Source of the DNA: Schistosoma haematobium
Lineage: Eukaryota; Platyhelminthes; Trematoda; Strigeidida; Schistosomatidae
DNA length: 64,000 nt
Direction of reading: 5' to 3'
Assembly (NCBI RefSeq): GCF_000699445.3
Contig: NC_067202.1
Location: forward strand, 3,779,429 to 3,843,428
The notes beneath the pieces were generated by a model that saw only the letters and a program-made list of their open reading frames with translations, did no database searches and was not told the origin of the DNA. The translations under genes were made by a program, and so were the position numbers. Each line of letters begins with the position of its first letter. Within the stretch, counting starts at the first letter, position 1. Positions 12,009 through 24,000 of the stretch are shown here, piece after piece.

Positions 12009-15000
12009 TGATATTCATCATAAGTAGTACTTACCATGAACTGCAAACGTCGATGAATTCCCAGAAATGATATCATCTAATGAAATGGTTTTGAATTCAT
12101 TTAAACTTGGATCCATTGTTTTTAATCCAGTCATAATTTGATTTTGTATTAATGTTAAATTTATCAATGGAATTAATGATAATTCTATATCTAATATTAA
12201 TGCAACTTCAATTATGACTGATATTTTATGATAAGTAATTAAATAACAATCAATAAATGAATTCGATAATTGTATATTTGATCCACGAATGATACTTAAT
12301 TTAAGCTAAATTACAACAACAACAACAACAAGAAGAAGGAAAAAGAAGGTAGATGAAATAAGATTATAATAGTAAATTGTCAGTGACTATATTGATTATT
12401 GATTATGAATATGTCTTGTCATTACTTATTTTATTTTCCCTAAGTATTATCATTTCATTCTGTTTGTGTGTGGGCTGTGATACTTCCCGGGTGCCCAGAC
12501 CGAAGCAGGTAGTTTTCTTAGGGGGCCACGCCCAGAGCCTTTGACCTAAAGGTCTAACCCACAAGGCAGTGGAGCATCGTAAGGAGATGCAGTCCCATGG
12601 TAGCCGGTGACCGAAAAATTGGTTCATACGCCATTTGTTCCCACAGGATACTGGAGCCCATGGGCACTATTGGTTTGAGATCCGGTTAAAGCGCCGGACA
12701 TTCGCTTTTCGTCCTCTCATTTTCGTAAACAACACTCGTGGTGCGAGAAGGCAGTGAGTAGGACTTACCTGGCAGAGACTGTATACGCGTGGCCGTGTAA
12801 GAGCATTTCGAGAGGGAGGGCGGACCCACCTCACTTTCGGCTATACCAGGGCATTTGGGGGTATGTCTTGTCAAAATGGACGTTACTTGTTATATATCGG
12901 ATCATCATTGATTGTTATCTCGGAAATGTTTATCACTTATATTCGAAATGAGGGAATTGTGTACTTTTTACGACAAGAAAGTCATTTAGTTAGTTAGTTG
13001 GTCAGTCAGCTACAACGTAGGATCAGGCACATATGTGCATCGATCCAAGTTGCAATACCTCATTAGCACAACAAGATCAACACCGAATTCATAGATGTAG
13101 TTAATTCAATAGTGGTAATATATAAAAGAATGATTTTGTATAAAGATATAGTACAGGAAGAAAGAATTAGTTCGTAGAAAGAAAGATGTGAAGCAATTTT
13201 AATCTCATAGTTTAAAAGAAGACAAAGAGTGTATACACCTACGCCATTGTGATCGATTCTGAACCATGTCACCAAGAGTCTACAACCATTGGTTACGATA
13301 GTCACGCGGACACCAACCAAGTAGTCTGTATCTACCAAAATGGCTAAGACACGAAAGTAAGAACACAAACACTGGTATAAGTGAAGATTTATTGACCACA
13401 GAACACGACGACGACAACGATGATAGTTCAAATTACTCTCATTTATCTAATGATTGTACACCCATTTTGATTAATAATTAGGATGAAGTCATATCTATAA
13501 AAGTTACAGTTATAACAGATTGGTTGGTTGATAACAAGATGTAGACTGAAAAAAATTAATACCTAAAAGGTTTGTGTAATATTCTGTCTAATCTGTTTTA
13601 TATCAGTCAATTAATTCGTATTTACTTGTAGGTCTTGATCACCTACGTAGTCATCAGTATTTATTGCTGAACAATTCAATATTAGTGTGGTGTGTGCTAC
13701 TGATGTCAACAGATATAAGTAGTATATATCCTCAAATGAAAGTGAATTGCCTAGGAACAAAAGGTTAGGAAGATAGAAGAAAAGAGAACGAGAACAGTGA
13801 ATGATTGCTGTGGAAATGAAGGAACAATGGAGTCTGAGACGATTGATTGACATTTGCAAAAGGAACAGTCAAGTTTGTGACAATTGATTGACACTTTGCA
13901 AATGAAGAATTTACTGTATGGTTCTCAGATTTTAGTAAAAGATTCTATAATTTCGCGCTGAATTACATTCGATCTTCCCCACATGTTCTCTTGCTCATTA
14001 CACTAAAACGAATTGGTTATCCAGTACTGGATAGTTTTCAATGGTACCCAAACTGAAACTAACCGTAGCTTTTAATTCCTACTCAATAGATCTGTCACAA
14101 ATGAATATATATATCTGATAAATAATAATGATGTATATCATTGAAATCATGAACCGATAGATATTGGACCACCATTGAAAACCTGAAAGCATTAGACGCT
14201 CATTTCGTCCTAGGGTGGAACTCCTCAGCAGTGGACATCTACAATTCCATGCGTAGGATTCCTAATGAAATTCAATAATCATTACAACCTCAAACTGAAA
14301 ACAATCAATATACTTTCATTTATCAATGATGTCACTAACAAATATGCTGAAAATGATGTTATTTATGATTAGACTATTGGGTTAAATGATTTGTCACTGC
14401 TTTCTTGACGATGATGGTGTTTATGATGATGACAAGCTGAAGTATTTACTTTGCTAATATATATATATATATATATCGAGAGAGAGAGAGAGACCCGTAT
14501 CACACCCTATTCCAATCTATAGTAATGCTTATCTGTATACGTGAAAGATAATAAACTATTGGTGGTAGTTTATGAGCTAGTTATAACAATAAAACAGATT
14601 ACATATGCAATCATCCTAAGTAAAAGTACAAATCGATGTAAATAGTGATAACAATGCTAACAGCTAAAATGAATAATTTGAATTCATATATAATGGTTGT
14701 TTATACCTTACCTGATTAGCGTTTTTGTCTAAACAAGGTTGTTGTTGTTGTTGCAGATTTAAAAGGAGAGATTGTCAAAGAAAGGGTGGTATTCCTACAG
14801 TTGAAGATATTATGGAAGTCAAAATAACTTTCAACCAATATCAAAGTCAGTATCTTCAATACAAACATCTAGACAGTCCTATTGTATGGAGCTGAAACTT
14901 TGTGAGCTACTACAATCATCATCAAACAACTGTCTATGCAAGATACTCAATATTCGTTGGCTGGATACCATCAGAAAAAACCTACTGTGGGAGAGAATAA

Positions 15001-18000
15001 GTCAGATTCCAAATGAAGAGAAAGTGAGGAAAAATCGTTGGAAGTAGATAGGACATACATTTGTGAAATTGTCAGACTGAATCATGAGGCCAAGTCTTAA
15101 CTTGGAATCCCGAATGGAAACGGAAAAGAGGAAGACCGAAGAACATGTTTCGTCAGGGATTTGAAGCAGACATGAAAAGGATGAATAGCAACCGGAAACA
15201 ACCAGAAAGGATTGTCCAGGACAGAGTTGTATGGGGAATGCCGGTGAGCGACCTATGTTCCTCCAAGAGAAGCAACAAGCTCAAGTGAGTAAATAGACCT
15301 GCCGATTAATGGTTAGGACTGCAATTAATTCGTATTTCGGCATTTGCAGTCCTAAACATTAATGGTAAGATCAAAACAAGCAATATATAGGAGTTAATAT
15401 TCACTTGATTGAACAAACCAGTGGCTATCTGGACTCAGTAACTAGGTAGATAACATTATGATGTATGAAGCGGAAAGTACTGAGTTCAAGTATCACAGTG
15501 AACATAGACTGCAGGATGTAGGTACAACCAGCTGTCGAGTCCGAAATAGGGTGAAACTTGCGTACTGTACTCCACTGCTAACCAACATCCATCTCTGCTT
15601 CAAACTTGACTTACTTTGCTTATATCTATTATTCCATTTAAAATGATTACGGTTTTTTTAATACCATGGACCCCGAATGAGGGATCGTGGATGAACGCTG
15701 CTGAGGAGTCCTGTACTAGGACGAAACGGCCGTCCAGTACTTCCAGATTTTCCATGGTGGTCTAGCTTCATTTGACTCATGAATTCAACTAATAAATTAC
15801 TATAATATCCACAAAACCCCTCCCTGATTTAATTATTTATCAAAATGAAAGCTTTCAGCTAAAACTTACAAGTTTACAAACATCTAATGCTTTAATGGTA
15901 GATAAATAACTTGACTTATCTTCAAAGTCTTTTTGCCAGACAGCTTCTTTACCATTATCGTATATTTTAAGTTCTACGACAAATATAAGATCATCTGAAA
16001 AATTAAGAAAAAAAGGCAGAGAAACTTACAGATATTGATAACAGTATTATAATGTAGTAAACAAATTACATCCTGTGCGATAAGATGGCGGTTCAAGGTA
16101 GTCAACAGGAAACCCTGGACCCAGGTTTCGTGCTATTTGACACTCATCAGCAAGATATACCTATAATCTTGAGGAAACTGGTACTCCTTGACGGATTTAA
16201 CCCCGTATCACCCAGTTTCACACTTAGAGACGTTACCACTGGACTATCCGGGCCGCCATTGACTTCCTGTTGGTCTGAGTTGCATTTACAATTGATTGAT
16301 CACTGGATGATGATCAGTATCATGTGTGTTAGGTCCCTCTTAGTGCAAATCGAATGCTACTGACCAAGTTGCAATGTGGCCATTAGTTTAGGTGACTCGA
16401 CATCACGTGCAGTATGTTGAGATAAGATGGTGGGATCGAATCCGTCAGGGAACACCAGTTCCCTCAAGATTACAATTACATCTTGCTGACGATTGCCAAA
16501 TAGCACGAAAACCGGGTTCAGGCTTTCCTGTTGACTACTTCCAACTACCATCTCCTCTCAACATAGTGCACGCAATGTCGAATCACTTAGACTATTGGCC
16601 ACAATACAACTTGGTCGATAGCATTTGATCTGCACTAAGAAGGACCTGACACACATGACATTGATCACCACCTAGTGATCAATCAGTTGTGAGTACATCC
16701 TGTGCGGATTTCCTAGATATTGCTTGAATGCACAAACATTGTAAACAGAAATGAATGATGGTTAGCAGCCTTGGATTCTACTACTAGCCATCTTGCTTAT
16801 AATGCCTTTTACTTTCTGTTTGAGATTTTTTCGAATACAGTCAACGTGAATGCATTTCCTTGTAAATTCCAATAAATCGTTGGAAGTTCTCTGAACCATC
16901 CAAAAAAAGGTTATGTTCATTTGATCTTAAATAAGATCCAACGATAGTTACATTCGTAGGTGGTATTTGTTAGATGTATTATCACTGAAAGCTAAGGAGT
17001 GATGGACTGTCATTTTATCTCAGTATTAGAGTCGCCATAGATGCTAACCCATAAATAATTGCCGATTGAACTTAAGATCTATAGATCTACCAGTGAACAC
17101 TCAACCATTTAAATCATTAGATTTTTACCCGATGGTCCAGTTCAAACTTCAATTAAGTTGTGCTATAGAGTAACGATCATTGTTCATTGATTGTCTATTC
17201 TATCTCAAACTTACATGCTAGTCTTTAGCCGAAATATTCAATGATAATATCTCTGATTTTGGAATTGAGTGAGGTCTGTTGAAATCTTGCTAAAGGAACT
17301 GACCCCTCTCCCCCAAGAAATTGGACAAACAATTTGGTTAAGGTGTAGCAACTAACATGGAATCTGCATCGAAGATTATATTAAATCACTTAACATTAAA
17401 ATTGTACTTACTTACTTACCATTTACTGGGTGGTAAATGGACATATTTATCTCTACACAAGATTAATCAACCTTTGAACCGATTGGTCACTGAGTACTGG
17501 TCAATGCTATACTTGTCCAACATTTATAGCTGATCGAATTCAATCAATCAAGCTGAAATGTAGATACTAGTCCGAGTTACTTGACATCATTTTACTATTT
17601 TGAGGTGTTGAATGGTTTAAAGTAATCAGCTGGGAACCCTTGTTCCATCTAGATCTTATACTAGTTGATACTCATAAGAATGACGTGACTGTTATCTGTT
17701 AGAAACTGGTATTGTCTGGTGAAGTACTAGACGGCCGTTTCGTCCTAGTATGGGACCCCTCAGCAATACACATCCACAATCACGCTCACGGGATTCGAGC
17801 CCAGGACCTTCGATCACGTGCGCAAACGATTAACATTTAAATCACTGAACTGGCATCCAACAGTGTTAATGTTTAACCTTAACCAATCCACGAAATTGCG
17901 CGACCATCATCCATTGTACTGAGGTAGATATTTGTCTCTAGTCTAATTTAAATTTTTTGGGTTATTAATAAAACTCTAATCTACTAATTAACAAACATCT

Positions 18001-21000
18001 CAGTTGATAATAATACATGAATATTAACCGTTAACTTACGTCTTTGACATCGTTTCCCACGTGTATGATCTTTACATAAACATTTTGGTGTTTTTGATGT
18101 ACCAACACATGTTCCACCATATTTACATGTTGATTCTTGACAATTTGTTAAATCTGTTTCTGCCTCTTATAATACAATGAAGGAAGAAAAAAAAGGAACC
18201 TTCGAATAGAAATTCGAAAAAATCACTTAGAAAGTTTCTTTGTTTATATGATGTAATGACATCAGTTAGACAAACGTTTAGAATTGAGAAATACTGGAGG
18301 GCTTTTTTTCATCGAAGTATACGGTCTCGACTACATTACTTACAAGGGGTCAAATTCATGACCTTGAGATGATAAAGAATTCAACCTGAAGTTTGTGCTG
18401 ATGGTGTTGTTCAGAAGAATGATGAAAACTCCACGACCAAACCATCCAGCTCAAAGAACAAAACTCCATCAAAATCATGACCATCAAGTTATATGATGAA
18501 TGTCTAATCTTTAGATCAATACGATAACATCCAACGGTCTATATTTCTAACTTTGATCACAATATTGTGACTTGATTGAAATTATAAATTTTGTTTGCTT
18601 GATGTTAACTAAATGCCACAAAGGTTAATCGCTCACTGTGAGACCTGAAGATGTTAGTAATGTCAGTCATGTAAACTATGAAACCGAAAAGTCTCTGCAA
18701 ACCTTTTATATCAATAGTTTATAGGATTAATTGGAAAGTAGAAAGCGTTGGACATTTATTTCGTTCAAGTTCGGGACTGTTTATCGACATGCCCTTAAAA
18801 CATTCAGGCCTTACAGAAACCGTAATAATATCATGTCACTGGATTGATGTGTAGTTATAAACATTTCCAACTATATTCAATGTGTAGTAAAATGAAATAT
18901 ACACATCAGTCGTCACTAACCGGTGTTGGAGATAGCTGGAAGAAAGTTAGAGACGGCCAAACCAAAACGTGGCATCAGTGCTTGAAGTCACTAACTTGTA
19001 GTCTGAACCATGTTGGTAGATGCAGACTACTTGTTTGGGGTTCACGTGACTATCGTAACCAATGGTTGGAGACTCTGTGTGACATGGCTCACAATCGATC
19101 ACAATGGCGTTGGTGTATACAACACTCTCTGTCTTCCCTTAAACTATGAGATTAAAATAGCTTCATATCTTTCTTTCTACCAACTAATTCCTTCTTCCTG
19201 TACTATATCTTTATACAAAATCATTCTTTTATATATTACCACCATTGAATTAACTACTTCTATGAATTCGGTGTTCATCTTGTTGTGTTAATGAGGTATG
19301 GCAACTTGAACCGATGTATATATGTGCCTGATCCTACGTTATAGCTGGCTGACTGACTGACTAACCTTCAATCGTTTTCACAGATTCTAAAGTCCTAGAT
19401 TGAGTGTTGATATCAGTTTATTACAATAAAAGATATCGACAAAATATGATTTACTGATACAATAAGCAAGATGGTTCAGACGTTGCTTAGTTCACTAGTT
19501 GTCCAAAAAGATTATTTCTCAATGATCAACCAACTAAATATCATAATTCCTCGACCCTAGTTTCCCTTCCCTATAATCTTTAGATCTCACAAAACTTCAG
19601 GAGAGAAGAGGTTTATTCACAGATATTTATCAGGCATTTCTTTTATTTAGCGTATGAGAAATTTTGTGTGATAATTCTGTTTTACATTAAAATTTAAGTG
19701 ATAGTATGGTGTGTGCTACTGATATCGACAGAGATAAGTAGTATTGTAGTGAACAAGATCACAAGTGGGGACAATCGAATGTATTTGAATACAAAATTAC
19801 AGAACATCTTCGTGAAATCTGGGAACCACACAGTAAATAATTGATTTCCAAAATGTTAATCAATCGTCTCAGTACTTATTTTTTCGTCATTTTCACACCA
19901 ATCATTCTCTGTTCTCACCCTCTTTCCTTCGATCTCCTTAAACTTCTGCCTCTAGGCAATTTACTTTCGATTGATGATACATACTACTTATATCTGTCGA
20001 CATCAGTAGCACACACCACAGTATGTATCATCAATCGAAAGTGAAATACCTAGTAGCAGAGGGTCAAGATGATCAAAGAAAAGAGAACAAGAACAGACAA
20101 TGATTGCTGTGGAAATGAAGGAACAATGAAGTCTGAGGCGAATCACTGACATTTTGTGAATGAAGAATCTAATGTATAATTCTCAGATTTTACTAAGATG
20201 TTCTATAATTTTGTATCGAAATATATTCTATTGTCCCCACTTGTGATCTTCTTCACTACAATAGTATTTTATTTCACAAATTCTGCATCAATTAGAATTA
20301 TTGTTTATAACTATTAAGTAAGTCAATCAACTATATTTCTAGTTTTTGTAAAAATACTGACCTTTACCCAACAGCAGTAGAACCTAGGTCACGCGATTTG
20401 ACCTATTTGGAACTCATCAGCCAGGATATCCCGGCATCCCAGATTTGATGTTCCAAACAGGATCAAAAAACGCATCCTGAAGTTCACTGCTATCCATATC
20501 CTACCTATTTCATGATAATTTGTGTTATGATAAGTGTATCGAAGCGATTCCCATATGATACGTATATACGAACTAAGACCGATTACAATTCAGTCAAAAT
20601 ATCAACAATCAGATAGTTCAAAACTATTACTAATGAAGTTAAAACATATAGAGTTTTAGCATACTTGGTATGTGGTTAAATGTGTAAAATCAGGACTGGC
20701 CTGCGTCAACATCCAAACTAAGGATAGGGTGTGAAGTAGTCGAACACGTTGACAACTTCATTTACCTTGAAAGTCCGATCAGTCCTAATGGGTTAGTGTC
20801 TGATGAAATCTCAGCACGGATTCGAAAAGCTCGTTTGGCTTTTGTCAAACTACGGCATCTTCGGCGAAAGTGAGATATCCGTCTATCAATTAAGGACGAG
20901 TATACTGCGCGGCAGTCCATTCTGTTTTAATTTACGGCTGCGAAACGTGGCCATTAAGAGTTGAAGGCACCCGTAAGCTACTAGTATTTGACCACAGATG

Positions 21001-24000
21001 CCTCAGAAATATTGCTGGCGTCTGCTGGGATCACCAGGTAAGTCATAGTGAGGTTAGACGCAGGGTATTAGGGAAGGATGGTAAATCAGTTGATGAGGTT
21101 GTGAATCTTCATCGACTGAGATGGTTGGGCCATGTGTTGAGTATGCTGAACACCGATTACCACAACGTACAATGCTAACTGGTGTTGGGGATGGTTGGAA
21201 GAAAGTAAGGGGTGGCCAAACTAAAACGTGGCATCAGTGCTTGAAGTCACTAACTTGTAGTCTGAACCATGTTGGTAGATGCAGACTACTTGTTTGGGGT
21301 TCACGTGACTATCGTAACCAATGGTTGGAGACTCTGTGTGACATGGCTCACAATCGATCACAATGGCGTTGGTGTATACAACACTCTCTGTCTTCCCTTA
21401 AACTATGAGATTAAAATAGCTTCATATCTTTCTTTCTACCAACTAATTCCTTCTTCCTGTACTATATCTTTATACAAAATCATTCTTTTATATATTACCA
21501 CCATTGAATTAACTACTTCTATGAATTCGGTGTTCATCTTGTTGTGCTAATGAAGTATGGGAACTTGGATCGATGCCTGATCCTACGTTTTAGCTGACTG
21601 ACTGACTGCATTCTGTCTTACATACAACTCATCAGCTAGAGTTTAGGATCATATAACCACATGAGTTTAGTACTTTTTATATCAAACACCTAATGTGCTA
21701 TTTAATAAACAACTAAATCTAGAATATCATTCATTTGTTCAATCAGTATAGATTTCTAGTTTCAATTTATTGATATTTAACACTACCATTGATCACTCTC
21801 TCTGTGTCCCTGTTACATCATAAGTCCATTGCCTCAATATAGCTTTATGTCACATCAAACTATTCAGGTCACAATAAAGAGCAATAGAAACTAATCTATT
21901 ATAGTCTTAAATATCGACAATTTGATATGATAAATCATTGTTAAAACATATGATTATTATCTTATTACTATCATTAGAGTAATCTCTTGTAATATCATCT
22001 TATCACATATTCTCTTTATTGTTATCATGTTATCATTTAGGTGTAATTCAAGTAGAAACTTGAATTTTTTTGATTAAGATCATGAACCGATTGATGTTAG
22101 ACCACCATTGAAAATCTGGATGCACTGGATTGCCATTTCGTCCTATTGTGGGACTCCTCAGCAGTGCGCAACCACGATCCCGCTCGCGCGAATCGAACCC
22201 ACGGCCTTCAGTCTCACACGCGAACGCTTAACCTACTTGAATGTAGTTTACATTCACATCCATATATATTCTTAAACATGATCTTTATATTATGCAACAT
22301 AATGTAGTTCTTTAACCTTTACTTTTCCTTGTAAATAAAATTATCCTAGTACTTGACTAGGTTTTTAAAATTAAAAAGAAATAGTAATCTGCAATTGATA
22401 TAAGCATTATCAACAGTCAAGATCATAAGTCAGTTGAAGTTAGACCACTATGCAAAACCTGGAAGTACTGGATGGCCATTTCGTCCTATTGTGGGACTCC
22501 TTAGCAGTGCGCATCCACGATCCCGTCTCACGAAATTCGAATACAGGATCCATCAGTCTCACGCACGAGCACCTACCTTCTAGATCACTGAACCAGCTGG
22601 CAACTAACTGTGTTAATGTTTAACTTCAAGTAATCCACGAAATTGAGCGATACATCCATCATTGTTTTCAGTGAGTTACTATCTCATAAACATTTTCATT
22701 AAGAATGGTAGTAAGTGAATATTTTAAAAGTTTTATTGATGTTCTCTCATATATATATTTGTCGACAATGTTACACTTCTCGCTAAGGCTATGTTTTAAA
22801 CTTCTTACTTTTACTTCCAGTCATTTCAGATCATAACAATATTGTATACAAGTTCAAATCATTAAGTCTAGTAGTTATGCTACAACTAGATTGATCGAGA
22901 ATTTAAATCAACGATAATCATTAAACAAATATGGTGTTTATTACTATTCAGTAATTACTCATTGTATCTTAGTTTTATAATAGAGGTTAGTTATGACTCG
23001 AATAGCTCAGTGATGATGTCTCAAACTGTGAAGCTGGTTGACATGGCATTCTAATCTCTCCAAATGCATTACATCTCATTTTGACCTGTGATGACTAATG
23101 TCAAATAGTGAGAGACTCAAGTCAAGCAGAGTTCCTTAGCAACTACGTCTGATTACATGACATTCAAAATATGTACACGTGATGTCAAAAGCGTTTAGAC
23201 TAACAGTGAGCACATTACAATTTGATCTATATGATTCGATTAGCATCAAGAATAATATGACTTGACTTGAACACATAAATATTGGTACAAAGTGGCAAGG
23301 AATACGAATGCGCCACACAATTCACTTTATTTTTGTGTGTGGTGGGATACTGTGCGGGTGCTCGTACCGAAGAAGTTGGTTTTCTTAGGAGGTTGCATCA
23401 GTAGCCTTCGACCTAAAGATCTGATCCAGAAGGCAGTAGAGCAACGTCAGGTGATGGAGTGCCCAGGTAGCGAGTGACCGACAATTGTTCCTTCAAGATC
23501 CTGTAGCCCAATGTACACCATTGGTTTGGAATCAGGGTTTTCCAACTTCCCTTGGTGGATCTTCCTTATCCACCATGAATAACAATGATTATCGGTAGAT
23601 GATTACCTTCAATCTCTCAGTCATTCAAGATAGTTGATTGTTCGAAACTTGGTTGTAATGAAACAGCTGCTCAGTGCCTCGCAGTTTCCGCTGATTGTCT
23701 AATTGTAGTCAATCTGCCTTATAAAACTATGAAATAAACATCGAATTTAACGATCTCCACAAATCCTTAACAATATACTTAATAGTACAAAAACTTTCAC
23801 ATAAACTTTGAAACAGTTCTCATAACTATGAGAATTTCAGATAATCTTGTATGATCGAATAGAAACCTAATGAAATATATACGTGTTCAGATTCAAAAAA
23901 TAGATTCACAGGGATACCTATGTGTGGTAAATATCTATAAATATACCACCCAACATCTAAAAGTGGGCCATTTTACTGATTTGCTAGTTTAAGTAAACTT

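Larger units (their letters stand above)
16082..16690. repeat. H2 hammerhead SINE, inverted pair
   Basis: 16082-16430 is a minus-strand unit (ribozyme, tRNA-like head CCCGGATAGTCCAGTGGTAA, spacer). 16431-16690 is a + strand partial unit that includes a second ribozyme (16482-16530). Head part missing at the joint. In intron 2 of the EGF/SEA gene. Confidence 0.75.
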
